Below are positions 9,332 through 20,700 of a stretch of 64,000 nt of DNA, one piece after another. Below the pieces are notes generated by a model that was not told the DNA's origin, did not search any database, and saw only the letters and a list, made by a program, of their open reading frames with translations. Every line of letters begins with the position of its first letter. Position 1 is the stretch's first letter. This DNA comes from Acanthosepion esculentum (Eukaryota; Mollusca; Cephalopoda; Sepiida; Sepiidae). The stretch lies in assembly GCA_964036315.1 (NCBI GenBank), contig OZ038508.1, forward strand, positions 50,117,524 to 50,181,523, in the 5' to 3' direction. Position numbers and translations under genes: made by a program.

Positions 9332-9587
9332 CTCATACGGAGGGAGAAAAAATTCGCTCGCCACAATAACTTCGGCCGCAAAGTCTCGGATTCACACTTA
9401 AAAAAAAAACAAAAAAAACTTGGCAAAGTTTGTCGCAAACCAAGGCGTTAACATAGTGGCGAAAAAATCTGTAGAGAAAAGAAATATTTTTCTCGATAAT
9501 ACAGTTTGCTCAAATAGGTCACGAATTGCAAATTCGTAGGACCCCCACCTCTACAGTATTTAGACATTATGTAAACTTTTTGCGAAG

Positions 9588-10640
9588 ATGGAGGAATGGA
9601 AAAGTTTATTCCGGGGATTCTTTAATTTCCAGTCGGAACAACAGACGAAAATATTAGAGCAACAAACAGCATTCCAGATGCAGCTACAGGAGGAAACTTT
9701 CAATAGACAAATGCAATTCCAACAAAAATGGAACAGATGCATAGGGAGTTTCAAAACAAAATTCTGGAAATAACTAAGAGGAAAGAGAAAAATCTACAAA
9801 ATGATTATTTCCCAGAGAATACAATATGGAATTCAATTGAAATATTCACGTACAGTCCAGATGAAGAGATAACTTTTTCGGAGTATTATAAAAAATATAC
9901 GGACGTGTATAACGAGGACAGCCACTCGTGGTCTGAAGGAAAGAAGGTTAGGCTTCTTTTAAGCAAATTAGGAACTACTGAGCATAATAAATTGGTAAGC
10001 TACATTTTACCGAAAAAAACTAGCGAGTTGACATTTACCGAGGCGGTAAATATATTAAGTGAATTATTTAGTAAAAAGACATCTCTGTTCCACAAGAGGT
10101 GGAAATGTTTGAATCTGATGAAAGATGATGAGCAAGACTATATAACATACGCAGCCAATGTGAATAAGCATTGTGACGAATTCAAGCTGGCAGAGTCAAG
10201 CGCAGAGAATTTTAAGTGCTTGGTGTTTGTTCAGGTACTGGTATCAGAAAGAGACGCAAAGTTGTGAAAATTAGTACTGGCAAAATTGGAAAGCGATCCA
10301 AGTATTACGGTACTGAAATTGGCAGAAGACTGCACTAGAGATGTTAGCGTAAAGAAAGATTTTAAAAAGATAGAACAGTCTGGCGTTTCGCATTTAAGGA
10401 AAATACGCTACAAAGAAGAAAATCAGTCTGCCAAAAAGAATTCTAAAATTTCGGATTATCAAGCAAAAAGTGAAATACCAGAGAAAAACAAACAAAAACG
10501 CCCGAAGCCATGTTTTGCTTGCGGTGAACTACACTGGTAAAGATATTGCGATTTTAGGAATAAAAAATGTTTCAACTGTAAAAGAGTGGGACATAAAAGC
10601 ACACATTGCAGGTCAAAAAATAAAGACAATAAAATAAAAA
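9588..10640 (+). pseudogene. gag: gypsy gag-like polyprotein remnant
   Basis: The first ATG context at 9,588 opens a Q/E-rich, coiled-coil-like N-terminus (EEWKSLFRGFFNF, then repeated QQ). A frameshift near 9,730 moves to the frame 9,728-10,264, which carries capsid-like sequence (FSEYYKKYTDVY, SEGKKVRLLLSKLG, TFTEAVNILSELF). A stop at 10,265 precedes a basic linker (10,286-10,538). Two nucleocapsid zinc knuckles follow: CFACGELHW interrupted by a stop at 10,538-10,540, then CFNCKRVGHKSTHC, a canonical CX2CX4HX4C. Gag would package the element RNA. Three lesions make it non-functional. Confidence 0.85.
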
Positions 10641-10649
10641 AATTAAACT

Positions 10650-11124
10650 CTAACGAGGTAAAAGATGGAATAACCAGAAAATTTGTTACCGTCGAAATAA
10701 GTAATAAAAATATAAAAATGCAACTTGACACTGGTTCGGATCTATCTATCATAAATTTGCATACGTGGAAGAAGTTGGGGAAACCAACTGTAATGAAGAC
10801 AAAGAAAATCGCGAGGTCAGTGACGGGAGAAAAAATACAATTTATTGCAGAATTTGTTACAAACGTCACATTAATTAAAAAAACGCGAAAAGCTAAACTA
10901 TTTGTCATAGAAAATACCACAAACTTACTGGGTACGAATTGGATAACAGAATTCCAATTATGGGATCTACCGATGAATTCTTTCTGTTACAAGGTAGAAA
11001 GTTTAAACACCGAAGCCCAAAAATTAATAAAGAAACTGAAGGAAACATTTCCTACAGTTTTTTCTCCAGGGTTGGGAACGTGTAGCAAGATGGAGGCAAA
11101 ATTACAGCTAAAAGAAAACGCTTA
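10650..11124 (+). pseudogene. gypsy aspartic protease remnant
   Basis: After a variable linker, MQLDTGSDLSIIN provides the catalytic D-T-G of a retropepsin. A flap-like region follows, then FVIENTTNLLGTNWI, which fits the second conserved (I/L)LG element near the enzyme's end. The frame is open from 10,586 to a TAG at 11,123-11,125, and the downstream frame continues the pol polyprotein. The protease would cleave Gag-Pol. The motif itself is intact, but the surrounding polyprotein is broken. Confidence 0.85.
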
Positions 11125-11125
11125 G

Positions 11126-11990
11126 GGGGTATTCAAAAAGAAAAGGAATGTGCCGTTTGCCTCAATTGAACATATAGATAAAGAATTGAACAGATTAGAG
11201 AAAACCGGTGTACTTAAAAAGTTGAGTATAGTGAATGGGCAACACCGACGGTATACGTGAAAAAAAGTCTAAAGAAATTCGTGTTTGTGCTGATTTCTCG
11301 ACGGGTTTAAACGCGGCACTCAAAGACTATAATTATCCTCTACCAACAGCGGAAGAAATATTTGCGAAGCTTAATGGAGGCACAATACTTTCGAAGATAG
11401 AACTCAGCGACGCATATCTGCAAATACCGGTAGAAAAAGAAACATCAAAACTTTTGTGTATAAACACACATCGGTGTCTATAAATTTAACAGACAATCTT
11501 TTGGGATTAAGGTCTCGCCCGCCATTTTCCAACAAGTAAAGGATTCGATGTTGGGTGGTCTACATTTTGCCGTAGCGTATCTGGACGACATCCTCATGAG
11601 AAGTACAAGTATAGCAGAACACGTGGAACATGTAAATGCAGTAGTTTCAAGAATGCAGGATTTTGGATTTAAACTCAAGGAAAGCAAATGCGAGTTTTTA
11701 TGGAGAAAGTAAAATATCTGGGGCAGATCATCGATAAGAATGGTAGAAGGCCAGACCCAGAGCGAGAAGCGGCTATAAAAGACATGCCGGCTCCGAATGA
11801 TATTACCGCATTACAAAGTTTTTGGGGATTAGCTAATTATTACCAAATATACATCCCTAAAATGTATGATCTGCGGGCACCATTAAATGAACTACTGAAG
11901 AAAGGAAAACCCTGGAAATGGACTAATGAATGCCAGAAAACATTTGAAAAGATAAAGGAAGTGTTAACCTCGGAATTATTTTTAACTCAT
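11126..11990 (+). pseudogene. pol: gypsy reverse transcriptase remnant
   Basis: The fragments can be followed across frames. LNRLEKTGVLKK is near 11,190. KEIRVCADFSTGLNAAL and NYPLPTAEEIFAKLNGG are at 11,270-11,390, with LSKIELSDAYLQIP carrying the first catalytic aspartate. A frameshift occurs near 11,470. SFGIKVSPAIFQQ is followed by VAYLDDILM (the YxDD box, about 11,575-11,600). KVKYLGQIIDKNGRRPDPE and the thumb region up to about 11,890 come next. The polymerase motifs are preserved. The frame is broken before and after the palm, so no active enzyme is encoded. Confidence 0.9.
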
Positions 11991-11994
11991 TACA

Positions 11995-12440
11995 ACCCGG
12001 ACTTAGAGATCATAGTAGCTTGCGACGCAAGTGCGTATGGAGTAGGAGCATGCATCTTACACAAAATGACAGATGGGCAAGTAAAACGAATTGCTCATGC
12101 TGCTAGAGCACTACTTCCGGCTGAGAAGAATTACTCTCAGATAGAGAAAGAGGCGCTAGGAATAATATTTGCAGTAGCGAAATTTCACCGTTTTGTCCGC
12201 GGTCGACATTTTAAGCTACAAACTGATCATAAGCCTCTAATTTCGATTTTTGGATCGAAAAAGGGTTTGCCGACGCATACAACCAACCGACTACAGAGAT
12301 GGGACTATAATACTGCTAAATTATAACTTCAGCATGGAGTACATACCCTCGAATAAATTTGGCCATGCTGATGAGCTGTCCAGGTTAATTCCTAAAATGA
12401 GCGAACCATTAGAAGACACGGTAATTACCTCACTGAAGTC
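11995..12440 (+). pseudogene. pol: gypsy RNase H and connection remnant
   Basis: IIVACDASAYGVGACILH (first acidic residue of RNase H), EKNYSQIEKEALGIIFAV (glutamate box) and FKLQTDHKPLISIFG (third acidic box) appear in order in the frame 11,688-12,326. A +1 frameshift near 12,300 carries the reading on as NFSMEYIPSNKFGHADELSR, which is the typical end of RNase H in Ty3/gypsy elements. The enzyme would degrade template RNA during reverse transcription. Confidence 0.88.
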
Positions 12441-13460
12441 AGAAGAAGAGCTGAAATTTATTGTGTGTAATGCAGTTCGGGAACTTCCGGTAACTCTAGA
12501 AGAAATAAAAGAAGAAGCCACCAGGGACAAGTATATCTTGAAAACAAAAGAAAAAATAGCCGAGAGGGACCAGTACACAACAAATGTTTTTTCGCGTTGC
12601 GATACAGTATTGTTATACAGAGAACGTGTGGAGATTCCATACACACTGCAAAAGCAAATACTAAAGGATTTTCATAGTGGTCATCCGGGCAGCACTAGGA
12701 TGAAGAGCCTAATGCGAAGTTTTTGTATATTGGCCGAATATGGACAGGGACATTGAGAACGCAGTGGCAAAATGTAAAGGCTGTGCTTTAGCTGCAAAGG
12801 CACCCCAATAAAATGTAATCTCTGGCCAAAAACAGACCTACCATGGTTTAGGTTACATGTGGATTTCGCAGGTTCACTGAATGGATACCATTACATCATA
12901 GTAGTCGATGTTTCTCGAAATGGCCTAGGTACAAAGGATATGAAAACCGACGATGCAAAGTACTAAAAACTTCCTGCTGGAATTGTTCGCAAGGTTTGGT
13001 GTAGTAGACACAATTGTGACGGACAACGGAAGTTAATTTACGTCGGAACAATTCAAAGATTTCTGCAAGGAATACAACGTCGAACATGTTACCACAGCTC
13101 CATATCACCCAAGATCGAACGGGTTAGCTGAAAAATTTGTGGACACCCTAAAAAGAGCTCTAAAGAAAGCTAGGGAAATACCTGCAGATTAAGCCCTACA
13201 GAAGTTTCTACAGGTATACAGAATTAACCCAAATAACGGAACACCAGCCTCACAATTGCCAGCCGAGGTGATGTTTGCACTTCGGGTAAGATCTGTCTTC
13301 GACAAATTACTACCAAAAAAGACAAAGCCAAGTAGAGAAAAATTTATTCAAGTAAAAAAATACAATCCTGGTGAAAAAGTATACTTTAAGGTCTATAAAC
13401 AGAATAAATCATTCTGGGAGATTGGAAAAATAGAAAAGCGGATGGCAACATGATGTACTT
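12441..13460 (+). pseudogene. pol: gypsy integrase remnant
   Basis: An HHCC-type zinc finger is visible (FHSGHPGSTRMK near 12,672, AKCKGC near 12,770). The DDE core follows across frames: LHVDFAGSLNGYHYIIVVD (first D), DTIVTDNGS (second D, stop directly after) and YHPRSNGLAEKFVDTLKRAL (catalytic E). There are at least five lesions: a frameshift near 12,740, TAA in APQ near 12,809, TAA near 12,964, TAA near 13,034 and TAA near 13,190. The C-terminal part (KKYNPGEKVYFKVYK) is a basic SH3-like segment. Integrase would insert the cDNA. This copy cannot. Confidence 0.88.
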
Positions 13461-13749
13461 GGTGAAAGGCGAAAAAATCACGTGCAGACGGCACATTAAC
13501 CAGATCAGACGACGCTCTTCAGGCGTGGTTGACAGCGATCCCGCAGAAGAAACGCATGTGGAGGTGATTTTCGATACGTTTGATCTAACAACGCTAGCAA
13601 CGATTTTACCTGAGGTACGCCGATCCATGAGAAAAAGAAAGGCAACTGATCATTTAAAAGTGGATCCAAAACGTAGGAGATACGTTACGATATTGCTAAA
13701 AATAGTTTGTTTGTTTTTTCTTCATATTTCCTGTAAAAATAAAAAATAA
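13450..13749 (+). pseudogene. gypsy pol C-terminal tail
   Basis: A 99-codon frame continues the integrase tail: MYLVKGEKITCRRHINQIRR is the usual LV-G---RRHINQIR segment seen at the end of many gypsy pol products. It is followed by an acidic stretch and a basic KRKATDHLKVDPKRRRY segment. It stops before the polypurine tract. Confidence 0.75.
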
Positions 13750-13783
13750 AGAAAACTGTTTTACTCCTACGGAGTAAAGTTTT

Positions 13784-13793
13784 AGGAGGGGGG
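13784..13793 (+). promoter_or_regulatory. Polypurine tract
   Basis: AGGAGGGGGG directly precedes the TG start of the 3' LTR, the position of the plus-strand primer in LTR retrotransposons. Confidence 0.85.
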
Positions 13794-14052
13794 TGCTATG
13801 GTAAAACACACCTATTCTATAGTTATTAGACTCTCCCACCTAATATAAGTAGGAGTAGTAAGAGGAACGAGGGTCAGTCGATGTCGGACGACAGTAGTCG
13901 ACAGTTAGTCGAATACGAAAGTAGTCAGCAACCACAAGATTACTCTGCGTAATACCTATTATATCAAGTTCCTAACGTTTGGTACGTCGAACTTATTTAG
14001 GATGGGATTTTCGTATAAATACAAGCCTCCACTGCGAAATAACTCCACCACA
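13794..14052 (+). repeat. 3' LTR (259 bp)
   Basis: It runs TGCTATGG to CTCCACCACA and closely matches the 5' LTR outside that LTR's insertion. It lacks the 315-bp insertion, so that insertion happened after this element integrated. No obvious TATA box is distinguishable from the AT-rich context. Confidence 0.92.
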
Positions 14053-14057
14053 TTTTA

Positions 14058-14710
14058 ACAGGTATATTTACCGAAATTACACAAAAATATCTTGAAATAC
14101 TAAAGAGTAGATTTATTCAATAAAATCACCATTGGCTTCAACCCTTACCTCCAGACGATTTTGGAATTTCATGCAACTCTTCTGGATGGTCTCCTTGTTT
14201 AAGTTGGTGAATGCTACCACAATCCTTGCCTTTAGTTCATCTTTGGTATTACAAGGGGATTTTTTGGTCTCTTGCTCAACTGTGCCCCACACATAATAAT
14301 CAAGAGCTTTGTAGTCTGGAGAATTAGATAGCCAGATGGCATGGGATATGTGGTCGCAGAAATTTTCTGATAGCCATGACTATGTTTTCGTGCTTGTGTG
14401 ACATGGTACAGAGTCCCGTTGCTTGGAAAAGGGTTTTCCAGCAGCTACTCTCTTGACCCTGGGCAGCGCTACCTCCTCAAACGACCGGTGGGAAGGTGAA
14501 TGGAGCTATAACGTCGCCATCACTATAGATCACTCCAAACACCATGAACTTGACTAGATATATCATCCCGCTCATTCCGAATCTTCTGCCACTGTGAAAT
14601 GTTCGTATTGAAGCTTCCGGTTCGAATACCAAGCAGTAAAGCATGCTGTTCCAAAATATTTGGCGGAGTAAATTGCATCATGGGGCTTTTTTTCCCCACA
14701 GATGGGGAAA
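14058..14710 (-). pseudogene. mariner-type transposase, C-terminal half
   Basis: Minus-strand fragments read WLSNSPDYKALDYYVWG, then NTKDELKARIVVAFTNLNKE, then RLEVRVEANGDFIE just before a stop near 14,120. This is the C-terminal signature of a mariner-family transposase (NSPD-x-(N/K)xLDYYVWG contains the third catalytic residue region). Upstream frames are broken by several stops. The 3' flank matches that of the plus-strand copy at 54,987-55,843. The 5' half is missing: the copy is truncated by the satellite array at about 14,713, so either the array grew into it or a rearrangement joined them. Confidence 0.75.
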
Positions 14711-14712
14711 AA

Positions 14713-17700
14713 AGTCTAATCTAATTTAATCCTGATACTCTTTTAACTTAATCCTGATACTCATCTAATTTAATCCTGAAACTCTTCTAATTTAATCCTG
14801 ATACTCTTTTAATTTAATCCTGATACTCTTTTAATATTTCCCTGATACTCATCTAATTTAATCCTGATACTTATCTAATTTAATCCTGATACTCTTTTAA
14901 TTTAATCCTGATACTCTTTTAATTTAATCCTGATACTCTTCTAATTTAATCCTGAAACTCTTCTAATTTTTTCCTGATACTCTTCTAATTTAATCCTGAA
15001 ACTCTTCTAATTTAATCCTGATACGCTTCTAATTTAATCCTGATACTCTTTTAATTTAATCCTGATACTCTTTTAATTTAATCCTGATACACTTCTAATT
15101 TAATCCTGATACTCTTTTAATTTAATCCTGAAACTCTTTTAATTTAATCCTGATACTCTTCTAATATTTTCCTGACACTCTTCTAATTGAATCCTGATAC
15201 TCTTCTAATTTAATCCTGAAACTCATTTAATTTAATCCTGATACTCTTTTAATTTAATCCTGATACTCTTCTAATTTAATCCTGAAACTCTTTTAATTTA
15301 ATCCTGATACTCTTTTAATTTAATCCTGATACTCTTCTAATTTAATCCTGAAAGTCTTTTAATTTAATCCTGATACTCTTCTAATTTAATCCTGAAACTC
15401 TTCTAATTTAATCCTGATACTCTTCTAATTTAATCCTGAAACTCTTTTAATTTAATCCTGATACTCTTTTAATTTAATCCTGATACTCTTCTAATTTAAT
15501 CCTGAAACTCTTTTAATTTAATCCTGGAACTCTTCTAATTTAATCCTGAAACTCTTTTAATTTAATCCTGATACTCATCTAATTTAATCCTGAAACTCTT
15601 CTAATTTAATCCTGATACACTTCTAATTTAATCCTGAAACTCTTCTAATTTAATCCTGATACTCTTTTAATTTAATCCTGATACTCTTCTAATTTAATCC
15701 TGAAACTCTTGTAATTTAATCCTGATACTCTTCTAATTTAATCCTGAAACTCTTTTAATTTAATCCTGATACTCTTCTAATTTAATCCTGATACTCTTTT
15801 AATTTAATCCTGATACTCTTCTAATTTAATCCTGAAACTCTTTTAATTTAATCCTGATACTCTTCTAATTTAATCCTGAAACTCTTTTAATTTAATCCTG
15901 ATACTCATCTAATTTAATCCTGAAACTCTTCTAATTTAATCCTGATACACTTCTAATTTAATCCTGAAACTCTTCTAATTTAATCCTGATACTCTTTTTT
16001 CATTTCATCCTGATACTCTTCTAATTTAATCCTGAAACTCTTTTAATTTAATCCTGATACTCTTTTAATTTAATCCTGATACTCTTTTAATTTAATCCTG
16101 AAACTCTTTTAATTTAATCCTGAAACTCTTTTAATTTAATCCTGATACTCTTTTAATTTAATCCTGATACTCTTTTAATTTAATCCTGAAACTCTTTTAA
16201 TTTAATCCTGATACTCTTCTAATTTAATCCTGATACTCTTTTAATTTAATCCTGATACTCTTCTAATTTAATCCTGAAACTCTTTTAATTTAATCCTGAT
16301 ACTCTCCTAATTTAATCCTGAAACTCTTCTAATTTAATCCTGATACTCTTTTAATTTAATCCTGATACTCTTCTAATTTAATCCTGAAACTCTTCTAATT
16401 TAATCCTGATACACTTCTAATTTAATCCTGAAACTCTTCTAATTTAATCCTGATACTCTTTTTTCATTTCATCCTGATACTCTTCTAATTTAATCCTGAT
16501 ACTCTTTTAATTTAATCCTGATACTCTTTTAATTTAATCCTGATACTCTTTTAATTTAATCCTGAAACTCTTATAATTTAATCCTGATACTCTTCTAATT
16601 TAATCCAGATACTCTTTTAATTTAATCCTGAAACTCTTTTAATTTAATCCTGATACTCTTCTAATTTAATCCTGATACTCTTCTAATTTAATCCTGATAC
16701 TCTTTTAATTTAATCCTGATACTCTTCTAATTTAATCCTGAAACTCTCTTAATTTAATCCTGATACTCTTCTAATTTAATCCTGAAACTCTTTTAATTTA
16801 ATCCTGATACTCATCTAATTTAATCCTGAAACTCTTCTAATTTAATCCTGATACACTTCTAATTTAATCCTGAAACTCTTCTAATTTAATCCTGATACTC
16901 TTTTAATTTAATCCTGATACTCTTCTAATTTAATCCTGAAACTCTTTTAATTTAATCCTGATACTCTTCTAATTTAATCCTGATACTCTTTTAATTTAAT
17001 CCTGATACTTTTCTAATTTAAACCTGAAACTCTTTTAATTTAATCCTGATACTCTTCTAATTTAATCCTGAAACTCTTTTAATTTAATCCTGATACTCTT
17101 CTAATTTAATCCTGATACTCTTTTAATTTAATCCTGATACTCTTCTAATTTAATCCTGAAACTCATTTAATTTAATCCTGATACTGTTCTAATTTAATCC
17201 TGAAACTCTTCTAATTTAATCCTGAAACTCTTTTAATTTAATCCTGATACTCTTCTAATTTAATCCTGAAACTCTTTTAATTTAATCCTGATACTCTTCT
17301 AATTTAATCCTGATACTCTTTTAATTTAATCCTGATACTCTTCTAATTTAATCCTGAAACTCTTTTAATTTAATCCTGACACTCTTCTAATTTAATCCTG
17401 AAACTCTTCTAATTTAATCCTGATACTCTTTTAATTTAATCCTGATACTCTTCTAATTTAATCCTGAAACTCTTCTAATTTAATCCTGATACACTTCTAA
17501 TTTAATCCTGAAACTCTTCTAATTTAATCCTGATACTCTTTTTTCATTTCATCCTGATACTCTTCTAATTTAATCCTGATACTCTTTTAATTTAATCCTG
17601 ATACTCTTTTAATTTAATCCTGATACTCTTTTAATTTAATCCTGAAACTCTTTTAATTTAATCCTGATACTCTTCTAATTTAATCCAGATACTCTTTTAA

Positions 17701-20700
17701 TTTAATCCTGAAACTCTTTTAATTTAATCCTGATACTCTTCTAATTTAATCCTGATACTCTTTTAATTTAATCCTGAAACTCTTTTAATTTAATCCTGAT
17801 ACTCTTCTAATTTAATCCTGAAACTCTTTTAATTTAATCCTGATACTCATCTAATTTAATCCTGAAACTCTTCTAATTTAATCCTGATACACTTCTAATT
17901 TAATCCTGAAACTCTTCTAATTTAATCCTGATACTCTTTTAATTTAATCCTGATACTCTTCTAATTTAATCCTGAAACTCTTTTAATTTAATCCTGATAC
18001 TCTTCTAATTTAATCCTGATACTCTTTTAATTTAATCCTGATACTTTTCTAATTTAAACCTGAAACTCTTTTAATTTAATCCTGATACTCTTCTAATTTA
18101 ATCCTGAAACTCTTTTAATTTAATCCTGATACTCTTCTAATTTAATCCTGATACTCTTTTAATTTAATCCTGATACTCTTCTAATTTAATCCTGAAACTC
18201 ATTTAATTTAATCCTGATACTGTTCTAATTTAATCCTGAAACTCTTCTAATTTAATCCTGAAACTCTTTTAAATTAATCCTGATACTCTTCTATTTTAAT
18301 CCTGATACGCTTTTAATTTAATCCTGAAACTCTTTTAATTTAATCCTGATACTCTTCTAATTTAATCCTGATACTCTTCTAATTTAATCCTGAAACTCTT
18401 TTAATTTAATCCTGAAACTCTTCTAATTTAATCCTGAAACTCTTTTAATTTAATCCTGATACTCTTCTAATTTAATCCTGAAACTCTTTTAATTTAATCC
18501 TGATACTCTTCTAATTTAATCCTGATACTCTTTTAATTTAATCCTGATACTCTTCTAATTTAATCCTGAAACTCTTCTAATTTAATCCTGATACACTTCT
18601 AATTTAATCCTGAAACTCTTCTAATTTAATCCTGATACTCTTTTTTCATTTCATCCTGATACTCTTCTAATTTAAACCTGATACTCTTTTAATTTAATCC
18701 TGAAACTCTTTTAATTTAATCCTGATACTCTTCTAATTTAATCCTGATACTCTTCTAATTTAATCCTGATACTCTTTTAATTTAATCCTGATACTCTTCT
18801 AATTTAATCCTGAAACTCTCTTAATTTAATCCTGATACACTTCTAATTTAATCCTGAAACTCTTTTAATTTAATCCTGATACTCATCTAATTTAATCCTG
18901 AAACTCTTCTAATTTAATCCTGATACACTTCTAATTTAATCCTGAAACTCTTCTAATTTAATCCTGATACTCTTTTAATTTAATCCTGATACTCTTCTAA
19001 TTTAATCCTGAAACTCTTTTAATTTAATCCTGATACTCTTCTAATTTAATCCTGATACTCTTTTAATTTAATCCTGATACTTTTCTAATTTAATCCTGAA
19101 ACTCTATTAATTTAATCCTGATACTCTTCTAATTTAATCCTGATACTCTTTTAATTTAATCCTGATACTCTTCTAATTTAATCCTGAAACTCTCTTAATT
19201 TAATCCTGATACTCTTCTAATTTAATCCTGAAACTCTTTTAATTTAATCCTGATACTCATCTAATTTAATCCTGAAACTCTTCTAATTTAATCCTGATAC
19301 ACTTCTAATTTAATCCTGAAACTCTTCTAATTTAATCCTGATACTCTTTTAATTTAATCCTGATACTCTTCTAATTTAATCCTGAAACTCTTTTAATTTA
19401 ATCCTGATACTCTTCTAATTTAATCCTGATACTCTTTTAATTTAATCCTGATACTTTTCTAATTTAAACCTGAAACTCTTTTAATTTAATCCTGATACTC
19501 TTCTAATTTAATCCTGATACTCTTTTAATTTAATCCTGATACTCTTTTAATTTAATCCTGATACTCTTCTAATTTAATCCTGAAACTGTTTTAATTTAAT
19601 CCTGATCCTCTTTTAATTTAATCCTGATACTCTTCTAATTTAATCCTGAAACTCTTTTAATTTAATCCTGATACTCTTCTAATTTAATCCTGAAACTCTT
19701 CTAATTTAATCCTGATACTCTTCTAATTTAATCCTGAAACTCTTCTAATTTAATCCTGATACTCTTTTAATTTAATCCTGATACTCTTCTAATTTAATCC
19801 TGAAACTCTTCTAATTTAATCCTGAAACACTTTTAATTTAATCCTGAAACTCTTTTAATTTAATCCTGATACACTTCTAATTTAATCCTGATACTCTTCT
19901 AATTTAATCCTGAAACTCTTCTAATTTAATCCTGATACTCTTCTAATTTAATCCTGAAACTCTTCTAATTTAATCCTGATACTCTTTTAATTTAATCCTG
20001 ATACTCTTCTAATTTAATCCTGAAACTCTTTTAATTTAATCCTGATACTCTTCTAATTTAATCCTGATACTCTTTTAATTTAATCCTGATACTTTTCTAA
20101 TTTAAACCTGAAACTCTTTTAATTTAATCCTGATACTCTTCTAATTTAATCCTGAAACTCTTTTAATTTAATCCTGATACTCTTCTAATTTAATCCTGAT
20201 ACTCTTTTAATTTAATCCTGATACTCTTCTAATTTAATCCTGAAACTCATTTAATTTAATCCTGATACTGTTCTAATTTAATCCTGAAACTCTTCTAATT
20301 TAATCCTGAAACTCTTTTAAATTAATCCTGATACTCTTCTATTTTAATCCTGATACGCTTTTAATTTAATCCTGAAACTCTTTTAATTTAATCCTGATAC
20401 TCTTCTAATTTAATCCTGATACTCTTCTAATTTAATCCTGAAACTCTTTTAATTTAATCCTGATACTCTTCTAATTTAATCCTGAAACTCTTCTAATTTA
20501 ATCCTGATACTCTTCTAATTTAATCCTGAAACTCTTTTAATTTAATCCTGAAACTCTTCTAATTTAATCCTGAAACTCTTTTAATTTAATCCTGATGCTC
20601 TTCTAATTTAATCCTGAAACTCTTTTAATTTAATCCTGATACTCTTCTAATTTAATCCTGATACTCTTTTAATTTAATCCTGATACTCTTCTAATTTAAT

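Larger units (their letters stand above)
8729..14057 (+). mobile_element. Decayed Ty3/gypsy LTR retrotransposon
   Basis: The element spans 8,734-14,052 and is flanked by the 5-bp target duplication TTTTA (8,729-8,733 and 14,053-14,057). Both LTRs run TG...CA. Gag with zinc knuckles, protease, reverse transcriptase, RNase H and integrase occur in that order, which is the Ty3/gypsy arrangement. A polypurine tract ends immediately before the 3' LTR. The coding region has at least eight stops or frameshifts, so the copy is non-autonomous. The domain order and YLDD-type polymerase box agree with Metaviridae-like elements of invertebrates. The clade was not determined. Confidence 0.93.
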
